Of a stretch of 64,000 nt of DNA, positions 16,225-25,605 are shown piece after piece. Position numbers and translations under genes: made by a program. The notes beneath the pieces were generated by a model. That model saw nothing but the letters and a program-made list of their open reading frames with translations. It was not told the DNA's origin and did no database searches. The stretch lies in contig NZ_LT635772.1 in NCBI RefSeq assembly GCF_900128415.1, positions 310,001 to 374,000 of the forward strand, read 5' to 3'. This DNA comes from Anaerococcus mediterraneensis. Its GTDB lineage: Bacteria; Bacillota; Clostridia; Tissierellales; Peptoniphilaceae. Every line of letters begins with the position of its first letter. Within the stretch, counting starts at the first letter, position 1.

Positions 16225-18024
16225 CTATTTATACATATCAAGTTTTTCTAAAAGTTGGTCGATTTGATCTATGATCTGACCTATAAAGTCAATTGCATCT
16301 TCTATTGGTTTTGTTGTAGACATATCTACACCAGCTGCCTTGGCAAGGTCAATTGGTCCACGAGATCCGCCCATTTTTAGGACTTCTAGCCAGGATTTTC
16401 TATCTTCGTCAGTGCCATGGACTATTTTTTCTGAAATTGCTGTACCAACTGTAAGCCCTGCTTGGTAGGTGAATGAATAAAGTCCCATATAATAATGAGG
16501 TTGTCTCATCCATGTGAGCTCTGCCCCATCATTAAGCTTAACTGCATCGCCCCAGAATTCTTCAAGTTTTTGCCTAAAGATAGAATTAAAATCATCTGCT
16601 CCTAGGGATTCGCCTTTTTCTACCCTCCTATAGACTTCTCTTTGGAAGGCCGCTTCTAGGAAGTGGGTTACAAAGTTGTGGTAGTAGGTTTTTCCAATCA
16701 TTGTTGATAAAACCCAAAGTTTTTCCCTATCATCTTTGGCTTTTTTGAGTAGATATCTTTCCATGGTGATTTCATTGGCTGTAGAAGGAGCTTCTACAAA
16801 GTACATAGACATATCAGATGCCAAAATATTTTGGTTGTCATTTGATAAAATCCCCTGACCAGCGTGGCCCAACTCGTGAGCTAGGGTCATAACTTGGCTC
16901 ATAGAATTGTTGTAGGTTGTCATGATAAATGGATGAGAACCATATGGTGATGAGCAAAAAGCACCAGTCCTCTTGCCTATATTTTGTGAATAATCTATCC
17001 ACCTATCAGAAAAAGCCTTTTTCATATAGCCAATATATTCTTCTCCAAGTGGAGAAAGCCCGTCAACTATATAGTCCCTAGCCTCATCTATTGATACTTG
17101 TGGTTCGTATTCTGGATCTATTGATAACTTCAAATCAGCATAGGTCATCTCTTCTAGGCCGTAGTGTTTTTGGATAATCTTCGCATACTTTCTCATAATT
17201 GGAGCTAGTTTTTCCATGATAATATCGATATGGTTTTCATAGATTTCAAAATCTACATCTTGACGGGCTAAAAGATAATGAAAAACTGATTCATAACCAC
17301 GAAGGTCTGCCATTATTTTTTCATTTTGGATTAGGTTGTTATAAACTGAGGCATCAGCGTTTTCGTAAGCTCTTAGGACTTTGTGGTAATCATCAAAAGC
17401 TCTTCTCCTAAGGTCTGTATCAGTTTCACCCTCTAGGTATTCCTCAAAGGTATTGTGGTTTAGGACGACTTCCTCACCATTGTGATTTATATTTTCAAAC
17501 TTCATATCCCCATATCTCATGTCATTGTAGTTTGTATATGGAGCATCAAAAGTTGGAGCTAGGGCTGCAAGGACCGCCTCTGTTTTTTCGTCAAGTAGGT
17601 ATTTAGCCCTATCTTTTATCCTCTTTAGATAATATTCATATCCTGGATGATCACTTGCGACCTTGTCTAAAATCTTGCTATCAACTGCCACTAGGGCTGA
17701 GTCATAAAATGAAAGTTTGGCAAAAATCTTTGCAGCTTCGCTTCCAAATTTGGCATCTCTTTTTGCCATGGCATCATCTGTGGCATCTGTTTCTTTTGAT
17801 ATACCAGAAAATGTGCCTAATAGGCCAGCAAGCTCAACGATCTCGCAGTAGTCTTCTAGAGAATTATAAACATCCTCGCTTGTTTCTATATTTTGGTATT
17901 TTTCCTTAAAATCATCTGCCATTTTGGATAATTTTTCTATGTCAGCATAGAAATCTGCATCTGATTTGTATAAATCTTCTATGGCCCAAGTCTCTTTTGG
18001 GTCTACTTCACTTCTTTTTTTCAT
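16225..18024 (-). CDS. pepF: Oligoendopeptidase F
   Basis: 599 aa, normal for PepF (M3B). The zinc motif HELGH lies near residue 385 in LAHELGHAGQG with the downstream EAPSTANEITMERYLL glutamate helix. It starts MKKRSEVDPKETWAIEDLY, the conserved N-terminus. The enzyme is a cytoplasmic endopeptidase that hydrolyses peptides of roughly 7-17 residues and works with the neighbouring M42 and M29 peptidases in peptide use. Monocistronic; the ribosome site AAGAAAGGAAT precedes the ATG. Confidence 0.95.
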   Translation of the reverse strand: MKKRSEVDPKETWAIEDLYKSDADFYADIEKLSKMADDFKEKYQNIETSEDVYNSLEDYCEIVELAGLLGTFSGISKETDATDDAMAKRDAKFGSEAAKIFAKLSFYDSALVAVDSKILDKVASDHPGYEYYLKRIKDRAKYLLDEKTEAVLAALAPTFDAPYTNYNDMRYGDMKFENINHNGEEVVLNHNTFEEYLEGETDTDLRRRAFDDYHKVLRAYENADASVYNNLIQNEKIMADLRGYESVFHYLLARQDVDFEIYENHIDIIMEKLAPIMRKYAKIIQKHYGLEEMTYADLKLSIDPEYEPQVSIDEARDYIVDGLSPLGEEYIGYMKKAFSDRWIDYSQNIGKRTGAFCSSPYGSHPFIMTTYNNSMSQVMTLAHELGHAGQGILSNDNQNILASDMSMYFVEAPSTANEITMERYLLKKAKDDREKLWVLSTMIGKTYYHNFVTHFLEAAFQREVYRRVEKGESLGADDFNSIFRQKLEEFWGDAVKLNDGAELTWMRQPHYYMGLYSFTYQAGLTVGTAISEKIVHGTDEDRKSWLEVLKMGGSRGPIDLAKAAGVDMSTTKPIEDAIDFIGQIIDQIDQLLEKLDMYK

Positions 18025-18202
18025 AGTATTCCTTTCTTATTATAATTATTAACATTTACTATTTATTATTATATCCCTTTGCTAGGATAGTAAAAGAAAA
18101 TTCAGCTAAAAATCGGAAAGAAAATCGGTATAATAACTTAGAATTTAATTTAGCTCATAAAAATTAAAATTAGCACAATTTTTATAATAATTAGGAGGAA
18201 TT

Positions 18203-19435
18203 ATGGAAAAAAGAATAGAAAATTTTGCAAAACTTGCTGTCAAACTTGGTGTCAATGTCCAAAAAGGAGAAGATGTACTTATAAACTCCCCAGTGGAATC
18301 TCCAGACCTTGCCCGTCTCATAACAAAAGCAGCCTATGAAAATGGGGCTAGAAAAGTATCTGTCAACTGGGTTGATGATACACTTACAAGGCTTGGATAT
18401 GAATTTGAGTCCCAAGAAACTCTTAATGAAGTCCCAGATTGGGCCATCGAAAAAGCCCGCTACCAAATAGCAGAAAAAAGATCAAATAGGATATCAATTG
18501 TATCTGATGATCCAGACCTCCTAAAGGGCCTTGATGAGGCAAAAATCTCTGAGGCTGTCAGATCTCGCTCACTAAAGATGAAGGACTTTGTCAAATACAC
18601 AATGAATGATATAGTCTCTTGGCTAGTTATATCCGTCCCATCTGTCAAATGGGCAGAAAAAGTATTCCCTGACCTAAAGGGAGAGGCTGCTTGCGACAAA
18701 CTTTGGGAGGTAATCCTGGATGTTTGTAGGATTTCAGAATCTTGGGATCAAACAGAGAAAAATTGGCAAGATCATATAGAAAATTTGAACCAAAAAGCAG
18801 ACTTCCTAAACAGCCACCAGTTTGACTACGTTCACTACCAAGCAAATAACGGGACAGACCTAAAGGTAAAACTTCCAAAAAACCATATATGGATGTCAGC
18901 TGGATCAAAAAACGCAAAAGGCGATATGTTTATACCAAATATGCCAACAGAAGAAGTCTTCACCGCCCCACAATACGACGGAGTTTGTGGCAGACTTGTA
19001 GCCAGCAAACCTCTTGTCTACAACGGAGTAGTTATAAATGATTTTGAATTTACCTTCAAAGACGGCAAGGTAGTAGACTTTGATGCCAAAGAAGGAAGGG
19101 ACACCCTAGCAAAAATGCTAGATTCTGACAACGGATCTAAAAACCTAGGCGAAATAGCTCTAGTCCCATATGATAGTCCTATTTCAAATTCTAACATCCT
19201 ATTTTATAACACACTTTTTGACGAAAACGCATCCTGCCACTTTGCCCTAGGCAAGGCTTATCCAACTTGCGTTGAAGGTGGGTCTGACCTAGAAGATGAC
19301 AAGGTCCATACAGTCGGTCTAAACGATTCTCTAATCCACGAAGATTTTATGGTTGGTACAAGCGATTTATCAATCACAGGCTACAAAGACGGCAAAGAAT
19401 ACAAGATCTTTGAAAATGGTAACTGGGCAATCTAA
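18203..19435 (+). CDS. M29 family aminopeptidase (AmpS/PepS type)
   Basis: 410 aa. Conserved blocks: NMPTEEVFTAPQ with the metal Glu residues, CHFALGKAYPTCVEGG, and NDSLIHEDFMVGTSDLSI with the metal His and Asp. This is the thermophilic aminopeptidase (M29) family, dimeric two-metal exopeptidases with broad specificity. AGGAGGAATT precedes the ATG and a TATAAT (in GGTATAATAAC, near 18130) gives a likely promoter. Single gene with its own terminator. Confidence 0.92.
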   Translation: MEKRIENFAKLAVKLGVNVQKGEDVLINSPVESPDLARLITKAAYENGARKVSVNWVDDTLTRLGYEFESQETLNEVPDWAIEKARYQIAEKRSNRISIVSDDPDLLKGLDEAKISEAVRSRSLKMKDFVKYTMNDIVSWLVISVPSVKWAEKVFPDLKGEAACDKLWEVILDVCRISESWDQTEKNWQDHIENLNQKADFLNSHQFDYVHYQANNGTDLKVKLPKNHIWMSAGSKNAKGDMFIPNMPTEEVFTAPQYDGVCGRLVASKPLVYNGVVINDFEFTFKDGKVVDFDAKEGRDTLAKMLDSDNGSKNLGEIALVPYDSPISNSNILFYNTLFDENASCHFALGKAYPTCVEGGSDLEDDKVHTVGLNDSLIHEDFMVGTSDLSITGYKDGKEYKIFENGNWAI

Positions 19436-19442
19436 AAAATAT

Positions 19443-19480
19443 ACTAAATCTCCTCTCCTATATGGAGGGGATTTTTTTAT
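19443..19480 (+). terminator. Terminator of the M29 aminopeptidase gene
   Basis: Stem AATCTCCTC / GAGGGGATT followed by seven T. Confidence 0.75.
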
Positions 19481-19559
19481 AAAGAAAAAATCAAAAATCC
19501 CCTATTATTTTCATAAATGCTTAGGTTTTATTTGTAAAAATGAATTATTATAATCTTTA

Positions 19560-19574
19560 TGATAACGATTATCT
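19560..19574 (+). promoter_or_regulatory. Fur-like operator upstream of hydrogenase operon
   Basis: TGATAACGATTATCT, a perfect GATAA-CGA-TTATC inverted repeat that matches the Fur 7-1-7 consensus (TGATAATnATTATCA) at 12 of the 14 fixed positions. It lies about 100 bases upstream of hydC, as if iron status controlled this iron-rich hydrogenase. Confidence 0.45.
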
Positions 19575-19673
19575 TTATACCTAATAAAGTTTGCAAATTA
19601 TTTGTAAAAAAGGATGCAAATGTTTTCAAAATATGATATGATTAGATTAAGAATAAAAAAGAAAGGTGGATTT

Positions 19674-20162
19674 ATGAGTTTTTGTTTAAAAAAAGATCAA
19701 GAGAAATTTGATCAATTTGTAAAGTTTTTAGATGATAACAAGGACAAAAAGGGTGCAGTAATGCCTATCTTGCAAAAAGCCCAAGAGATTTTTTCTTATA
19801 TACCAGAAGAAATAGTTGATTTGATGGCTCTAAGAATGGGTGTTCACTCATCAGAAATCTACGGTGTAGCAAGTTTTTACTCACAATTTTCCTTTATACC
19901 AAAGGGTGAGCATGAAATTTGCGTCTGCCTAGGTACAGCCTGCTATGTAAAAGGGTCTGACAAGGTTTTAGAAGCCCTAGGAGAAAAACTAAATATAAAA
20001 GTTGGAGAAACAACCGCAGATGGCAAAATCAGTCTGACAGAGGCCAGATGTATAGGTGAATGTGGTAAGGCACCAGTTGTAAGTATCGATTCTGATACAG
20101 TTATAGCTAATACCAACCCAGATATGGCCGAAGATCTGATTAAAAAGGCATTGGAGGGATAA
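19674..20162 (+). CDS. hydC: Bifurcating hydrogenase NuoE-like [2Fe-2S] subunit
   Basis: 162 aa. A helical N-terminal part (AQEIFSYIPEEIVDLMALRMG) leads to a thioredoxin-like [2Fe-2S] domain with four Cys in CVCLGTACYVKGS and EARCIGECGKAP, as in NuoE/HydC. It passes electrons between the flavin subunit and the hydrogenase. The reading frame extends upstream to 19614, but AAAGGTGG stands just before the ATG at 19674, giving MSFCLKKDQ. First gene of hydCBA; its TAA is one base from the hydB ATG. Confidence 0.93.
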   Translation: MSFCLKKDQEKFDQFVKFLDDNKDKKGAVMPILQKAQEIFSYIPEEIVDLMALRMGVHSSEIYGVASFYSQFSFIPKGEHEICVCLGTACYVKGSDKVLEALGEKLNIKVGETTADGKISLTEARCIGECGKAPVVSIDSDTVIANTNPDMAEDLIKKALEG

Positions 20163-20163
20163 G

Positions 20164-21738
20164 ATGAACTCAAGGCTTGAAGCAATAAAAAAAGAAGGTT
20201 ATAAAAAACTTATAGATAGACTTGACCCAGAAGAATACATAATAAACGGGGAAGAAATAAAACCAAAAGGCGAGTTTTATGAAAACCAAACTAGACTAGT
20301 CCTTAGAAACTGCGGCATAATAGATCCTTCTTGTATAGAAGAGTACATAGGCAGGGATGGTTACTTCGCCCTAGAAAAAGCAATCTTTGATATGGACAAA
20401 GAAGAAATCATAAATACAGTTATAGATTCTGGTATCAGAGGTCGTGGTGGGGCAGGATTTCCTACAGGTAGAAAATGGCAAGCAGCATTCAAACAAGATA
20501 CTGACACAAAATACATAATTTGCAATGCCGATGAGGGTGACCCAGGTGCCTTTATGGATAGGTCTGTCCTAGAGCTTGATCCTCACTCAGTTTTAGAAGC
20601 TATGGCAATATGCGCCAGAGCGGTAGGATCTAACCAAGGTTTTATCTATGTCAGAGCCGAATATCCAAAGGCAGTAAAGGCCCTTAGGAGAGCTATAGCA
20701 GATGCCAAAGAAAAAAATCTCTTAGGTGATAATATCATGGGAAGTGATTTCTCTTTTGATATAGAGCTAAGACTTGGAGCCGGAGCCTTTGTTTGTGGTG
20801 AAGGTACAGCCCTAATGGAATCTATAGAGGGCAAACGTGGTATGCCCCGTAACAAGGAGTTTAGGACAACCGTCAAGGGTCTTTGGGGCAAACCAACCAT
20901 AATAAACAACGTTGAAACCCTATCAAATATTCCACAAATTATCCTAAAAGGTGCAGACTATTTTAGAGCCTATGGTACAGAAAAATCACCAGGTACAAAA
21001 GTTTTCGCCCTTGTAGGCAAGATCAAAAATTCAGGACTTGTAGAAGTACCTATGGGTACAAGTATAAATACAATTGTCTATGATATAGGAAAAGGTATTC
21101 AGAACGATAAAGAAGCCAAGGCTGTCCAAACTGGTGGCCCATCTGGCGGCTGCATACCAAAATCACTTTTTGATACTGGTTGCGATTTTGAATCACTCAA
21201 GGCCATAGGATCTATAATGGGTTCTGGCGGTATGGTTGTAATGGACGAAGATGACTGTATGGTTGATGTTGCAAGATTTTTCCTAGAGTTTTCTGTAGAT
21301 GAATCTTGTGGTAAATGTACACCTTGTAGGATCGGCAACAAGAGACTTTTAGAGATGCTTGACCTAATTGTATCTGGCAAGGCTGATGAAGAAACCCTAT
21401 ACAAACTAAGAGAATTATCAGAAATAGTATCTGAATCTAGTCTTTGTGGTCTAGGCCAATCTTCACCTAACCCAATACTATCAACAATGCATTATTTCTA
21501 CGACGAATACCTAGCCCACGTTGGAGAAAACAAAACTTGTCCAGCAAAAAGGTGTAAAGACCTCTTAGAATACAAGATAACCGACAAGTGTATAGGCTGT
21601 GGCAAATGCAAGAGAAATTGTCCAGTAGCTGCCATCAGTGGCGAAAAGAAAGAAAAACATCAAATCGACCAAAAAATCTGTATCAAATGTGGTACTTGCA
21701 AAGAAGGTTGTCCAGTTGATGCAATAATTTTGGGATAG
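20164..21738 (+). CDS. hydB: Bifurcating hydrogenase NuoF-like flavoprotein subunit
   Basis: 524 aa. Order: NADH/FMN-binding NuoF core (RGRGGAGFPTGRKW; CNADEGDPGAFMDR), the [4Fe-4S] site SCGKCTPCRIGN, then a C-terminal two-cluster ferredoxin (CIGCGKCKRNCP, CIKCGTCKEGCP). It is shorter than HydB of Thermotoga type because the N-terminal thioredoxin-like [2Fe-2S] domain is missing. It oxidises or reduces NAD(H) in the trimeric bifurcating hydrogenase, coupling H2, ferredoxin and NADH in the cytoplasm. Confidence 0.93.
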   Translation: MNSRLEAIKKEGYKKLIDRLDPEEYIINGEEIKPKGEFYENQTRLVLRNCGIIDPSCIEEYIGRDGYFALEKAIFDMDKEEIINTVIDSGIRGRGGAGFPTGRKWQAAFKQDTDTKYIICNADEGDPGAFMDRSVLELDPHSVLEAMAICARAVGSNQGFIYVRAEYPKAVKALRRAIADAKEKNLLGDNIMGSDFSFDIELRLGAGAFVCGEGTALMESIEGKRGMPRNKEFRTTVKGLWGKPTIINNVETLSNIPQIILKGADYFRAYGTEKSPGTKVFALVGKIKNSGLVEVPMGTSINTIVYDIGKGIQNDKEAKAVQTGGPSGGCIPKSLFDTGCDFESLKAIGSIMGSGGMVVMDEDDCMVDVARFFLEFSVDESCGKCTPCRIGNKRLLEMLDLIVSGKADEETLYKLRELSEIVSESSLCGLGQSSPNPILSTMHYFYDEYLAHVGENKTCPAKRCKDLLEYKITDKCIGCGKCKRNCPVAAISGEKKEKHQIDQKICIKCGTCKEGCPVDAIILG

Positions 21739-21746
21739 GAGGAGAT

Positions 21747-23483
21747 ATGATAAAACTTACAATTAATGATAAAGAAATAGAAGTAAAAGAAAAAACTACG
21801 ATCCTATCAGCAGCCAAATCTTTGGGTTTTGATATACCTACTCTTTGCCATATGGACCTATCAGGTATCAGCTTTATAAACAAGCTTGCTTCTTGTAGGG
21901 TTTGTTTGGTAGAAGATACGCATAATGGCAAACTCCTACCTTCTTGTGCTACCTATGTCAAAGAAGGCATGAATATTAGGACTGATAGTCAAAGGGTAAT
22001 CAGGGCCAGAAGAGCAGTTGTAGAGCTAATCCTATCTGACCATCCAACTGATTGTCTAAAATGCGCTAAAAACCTAAATTGCCAGCTACAAAAATTGGCA
22101 GCTGACTTAAATATAAGAGAAATCAAATATCCAGGAGAAAAGCGCAACCTACCAATAGATGGGTCATCTTATTCTCTAGTTAGGGACCCAAACAAATGCA
22201 TCCTTTGCAGACGTTGTGAGACAATGTGTAACGAAGTCCAAACAGTTGGTGCCCTAGCAGAAATTGGACGTGGATTTTATACCCATGTAGGATCTACCTT
22301 TAATCGTGAAATGTTTGAAACAACCTGTACTTTCTGTGGCCAATGTCTAGCAGTTTGCCCAACAGGTGCCCTAACAGAAAAATCAAATGTATCTGAAGTT
22401 TGGAAACTCCTAAACAGAAAAGATGAAAACAAACATATCATAGTCCAGGTAGCTCCAGCAGTTAGAGTTGCTCTTGGCGAAGAATTTGGTCTAGAGCCAG
22501 GCACAGAAGTCACCGGACAAATGGTTACAGCCCTTAGAAACTTAGGGTTTGACAAGGTTTTTGATACAAACTTTGCAGCAGACCTTACAGTTATGGAAGA
22601 AGCCCACGAATTTATTCAAAGGCTTGGAGAGGGTAAACCAATCCTTACATCTTGTTGTCCAGGCTGGGTCAACTTCATGGAACACCAATTCTCAGATATG
22701 ATCGATATACCATCAACTTGCAAATCTCCACACGAAATGTTTGGAGCTATAGCCAAATCATATTATGCAGAAAAAATGGGCATAGATCCTAAAGATATGG
22801 TGGTAGTATCTATCATGCCATGTATAGCCAAAAAATATGAAGCAAAAAGAGATGAACTCAATAACGAGGGAGTCTCTGATGTTGATATAGTACTTACAAC
22901 CAGAGAGCTTGCAGCCATGATCAAAGAAGCTGGTCTTGACCTAGCAAATCTAGAGCCATCTGACTATGATGATCCACTAGGCGAGTCTACCGGTGCTGGT
23001 ACAATATTCGGAGCAAGCGGCGGCGTTATAGAAGCTACAGTTAGGACCGCCCATGATACAATCACTGGCGAAAGCCTTGATGAGGTCGAATACCACGAAC
23101 TAAGAGGCCTAAATGGAGTCAAAAAAGCCGTAGTCAATATAAATGGCCAAGACATCCACATAGGCGTAGTAAACGGTTTGGGAAATACCAGAAGACTTCT
23201 AGAGAAAATTAGAAATGGCGAGGAAAGATTTGATGCTATAGAAGTCATGGCTTGCCCAGGTGGATGTATAGGCGGAGGCGGACAGCCATTCCACAAGGGC
23301 GACCTATCAATACTCAAAAAGAGAACTGATGCAATTTTCGCTATAGATGAAGAAAAAACTTTGAGAAAATCCTATGAAAACCCATCAATCAAAACTCTTT
23401 ATGCAGAATACCTAGGCGAAGTAGGGTCTGAAAAAGCCCACGAGCTCCTACACACTTCCTACAAGGCTAGGCCAAAATACTAA
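21747..23483 (+). CDS. hydA: [FeFe] hydrogenase catalytic subunit
   Basis: 578 aa. Domains in order: N-terminal [2Fe-2S] (TLCHM, SCRVC), His-liganded [4Fe-4S] (HPTDCLKCAKNLNC), two-cluster ferredoxin (CILCRRCETMC, CTFCGQCLAVCP), then the H-cluster domain with L1 TSCCPGWV, L2 MPCIAKKYEAKR and L3 MACPGGCIGGGGQP, all ligand cysteines present. It makes or takes up H2 as part of the HydABC bifurcating complex. Maturases HydEFG are not in this window. AGGAGG precedes the ATG, 8 bases after hydB. Confidence 0.96.
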   Translation: MIKLTINDKEIEVKEKTTILSAAKSLGFDIPTLCHMDLSGISFINKLASCRVCLVEDTHNGKLLPSCATYVKEGMNIRTDSQRVIRARRAVVELILSDHPTDCLKCAKNLNCQLQKLAADLNIREIKYPGEKRNLPIDGSSYSLVRDPNKCILCRRCETMCNEVQTVGALAEIGRGFYTHVGSTFNREMFETTCTFCGQCLAVCPTGALTEKSNVSEVWKLLNRKDENKHIIVQVAPAVRVALGEEFGLEPGTEVTGQMVTALRNLGFDKVFDTNFAADLTVMEEAHEFIQRLGEGKPILTSCCPGWVNFMEHQFSDMIDIPSTCKSPHEMFGAIAKSYYAEKMGIDPKDMVVVSIMPCIAKKYEAKRDELNNEGVSDVDIVLTTRELAAMIKEAGLDLANLEPSDYDDPLGESTGAGTIFGASGGVIEATVRTAHDTITGESLDEVEYHELRGLNGVKKAVVNINGQDIHIGVVNGLGNTRRLLEKIRNGEERFDAIEVMACPGGCIGGGGQPFHKGDLSILKKRTDAIFAIDEEKTLRKSYENPSIKTLYAEYLGEVGSEKAHELLHTSYKARPKY

Positions 23484-23525
23484 AATATTTAAAATACCAG
23501 AGAAAAATAAAAGCTATTTATAAAG

Positions 23526-23556
23526 CCAGAGTTTTAAACTCTGGTATTTTTTTGCC
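23526..23556 (+). terminator. Terminator of hydCBA operon
   Basis: Stem CCAGAGTTT / AAACTCTGG followed by a T-run (TATTTTTTT). Confidence 0.85.
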
Positions 23557-23641
23557 AAATTCAAAAAATCTTTCAAAATCCTAAAAACCAACACCTATCC
23601 CCTATCATTATGAAAAATTTTCAAATTTAAAATAAAAAGTA

Positions 23642-23678
23642 TTGACAAAGCGCAACTGTTCATATACACTATATACAG
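23642..23678 (+). promoter_or_regulatory. Promoter and overlapping operator of GntR-ABC operon
   Basis: Perfect -35 TTGACA (23642-23647), 17-base spacer, -10 TACACT (23665-23670). An imperfect dyad with CTGT (23656-23659) and ACAG (23675-23678) arms overlaps the -10, a fitting site for autorepression by the YtrA-like regulator. Confidence 0.6.
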
Positions 23679-23689
23679 ATGGAGGATAT

Positions 23690-24067
23690 ATGGACATAAA
23701 AATAAATTACTCGAGTAAAGATCCGATATATTTACAAATCAAAAACCAAATTAGAGATGCAATTTTAAATGACGAACTTGATCCGGAAAAACCCCTGCCT
23801 TCTATTAGGTTTCTAGCAAAGGAGCTTAGAGTCAGTGTTGTCACTACCAAAAGAGCCTACGATGAGCTAGAAAAAGACGGACTTATAAACTCCGTTGCCG
23901 GTAAGGGCAATTTTATCAAAAGCCAGGACCCTAGGATTATAAAGGAAAAGCTAATGATAAAAATCGAAGACCATATCAAAGAAGTCATAAAACTTGCAAG
24001 TCTGGGAAGTATTTCCAAAGATGAAATACTTAGCCTTTATGATATATTGGAGGATTGTGATGACTGA
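23690..24067 (+). CDS. GntR family regulator, YtrA subfamily
   Basis: 125 aa from the GGAGG-supported ATG (MDIKINYSS); upstream in-frame codons lack a ribosome site. The winged helix has PLPSIRFLAKELRVSVVTTKRAYDELEKDG-type sequence (GntR signature) and the short C-terminal helices typical of YtrA rather than an effector domain. It is co-transcribed with an ABC exporter, so it probably represses that operon until an envelope-active compound appears. Confidence 0.88.
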   Translation: MDIKINYSSKDPIYLQIKNQIRDAILNDELDPEKPLPSIRFLAKELRVSVVTTKRAYDELEKDGLINSVAGKGNFIKSQDPRIIKEKLMIKIEDHIKEVIKLASLGSISKDEILSLYDILEDCDD

Positions 24068-24926
24068 TGCAATAAAAACAGCAAAGTTAGAAAAAAACTA
24101 CAAGGACTTTGCCCTTGGCCCCCTAGACCTAGAAATAAAAAAGGGAACAATAACAGGTTTTATAGGTGAAAATGGGGCTGGCAAGTCTACTACTATCAAG
24201 CTTTTGCTAGACCTTGTCAAAAAAGATAGGGGGCAGATTAAGATTTTCGGCAAAAGCCTAGAGGACCTAAGCGAAGAAGACCGCTACAAGATTGGCTTTG
24301 TCTTTGACGATCTGTTTTTGCCAGCTGATATGAATATAAGGGAAATAGAAAATTTTCATAGACTTCTCTACAAGGAAAATTGGGAAAGAGGGACATTTTA
24401 CGAGCTTATCGACAAATTCTCCCTCCCAACAAACAAAGCCATCAAGACTTTTTCTAGGGGGATGAAGATGAAACTAGGACTAGCCTTAGCCCTAAGCCAC
24501 AAGGCTCAGATCCTGATCCTAGATGAGCCTACAAGCGGACTTGACCCAGTAGCCAGGGATGATTTTTTGGACATACTCCTTGAATATATCCAGGAGGAAA
24601 ACCACACAGTTTTGATCTCTTCTCATATACTATCAGACCTAGAAAAAATCGCCGACTACATAGCCTTTATCCACAAGGGCAGGCTAATTTTTAATGAAGA
24701 AAAAGACAGACTCATAGAAAAATACGGCCTTGTAAACCTAAATGATGAGGCCTACCAAAGTCTAGACAAAAACTCTATAATAGCTATGAGGGCCCACAAA
24801 TTTGGCAGAGAGTGCCTGGTCAACAAAGCCCAAATCCCACAAGAACTAGAAACAGAAAAACCATCCATAGAAGACATTATGGTCTATATGATAAAGGAGG
24901 CCTACAATGAAAGCCTTGATATATAA
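24060..24926 (+). CDS. ABC transporter ATP-binding protein
   Basis: 288 aa from the ATG at 24060, which overlaps the GntR stop by 8 bases and has GGAGG upstream. Walker A GENGAGKST, signature FSRGMKMKLGLALAL, Walker B ILILDEPTSGLD and the switch His in LISSHILSDLE are intact. It powers the permease encoded next. The pairing with a YtrA regulator suggests a drug or envelope-stress exporter. Confidence 0.93.
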   Translation: MTDAIKTAKLEKNYKDFALGPLDLEIKKGTITGFIGENGAGKSTTIKLLLDLVKKDRGQIKIFGKSLEDLSEEDRYKIGFVFDDLFLPADMNIREIENFHRLLYKENWERGTFYELIDKFSLPTNKAIKTFSRGMKMKLGLALALSHKAQILILDEPTSGLDPVARDDFLDILLEYIQEENHTVLISSHILSDLEKIADYIAFIHKGRLIFNEEKDRLIEKYGLVNLNDEAYQSLDKNSIIAMRAHKFGRECLVNKAQIPQELETEKPSIEDIMVYMIKEAYNESLDI

Positions 24927-25533
24927 AGATTTTATTTCAACTAAAAAATCAATGGGACTTATGGCCATAATCATGGTCGCCATGGGATACTATTTCCATA
25001 GAGAAAACCAGCTTACTCTCTTGCCCTTTACCTTTGCTCTGATCCCAACAATTTTTTTGGGGATCCTCTTTGGTATTGATGACATCAGCCATAATGACAA
25101 GTATATAATCTCAACCGGTATAAAAAAAGAAAAAATAGTTTTATCAAGATATACTTTTGTCTGGATAATTTCAGCAATAGGCCTTGTAGTGAGCTTTATA
25201 GTTGGGATGATAATAAAAAACTCATTTGCTCCAATGGTTTTGCTTTTAAGCCTGGTTGCACTTTTTACAAGCCTAATCTCCATAATCCAACTCCCACTTA
25301 TGTATAAGTTTGGAGCAGATAAAGCTAGGATCATGTTTGTGATAATGTATTTTATAGTTTTCGCTTCCTTTTCACTTATAGGATCCAATAAAAAAGTCAT
25401 AATGGATTTTATAAACTTCGGTATAGGTCTAAACAAAAACCTCCTAGGCCTTGGCATATTTGCCCTAACCATAGTTTTGAATATAGTATCTGCCAAACTT
25501 GCTATTTGGATCTATAAAAACAAAGAATTTTAA
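24907..25533 (+). CDS. ABC-2 type permease
   Basis: 208 aa, about six hydrophobic helices (TLLPFTFALIPTIFLGILFG; FAPMVLLLSLVALFTSLISI; LGLGIFALTIVLNIVSAKLA). It overlaps the ATPase gene by 20 bases, with its own AAAGGAGG, so the two are coupled. This small ABC-2 layout is typical of YtrA-controlled exporters. The substrate is unknown. Confidence 0.85.
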   Translation: MKALIYKDFISTKKSMGLMAIIMVAMGYYFHRENQLTLLPFTFALIPTIFLGILFGIDDISHNDKYIISTGIKKEKIVLSRYTFVWIISAIGLVVSFIVGMIIKNSFAPMVLLLSLVALFTSLISIIQLPLMYKFGADKARIMFVIMYFIVFASFSLIGSNKKVIMDFINFGIGLNKNLLGLGIFALTIVLNIVSAKLAIWIYKNKEF

Positions 25534-25545
25534 ACTCTAAAAAAT

Positions 25546-25588
25546 AAAAACCCAATGTCTAAGTATAAATTGGTCATTGGGTTTTTAC
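25546..25588. terminator. Bidirectional terminator
   Basis: Stem AAAAACCCAATG / CATTGGGTTTTT between the convergent ABC permease and DUF3021 genes. Confidence 0.85.
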
Positions 25589-25605
25589 TTTACGCTAAAT
25601 ATAAA

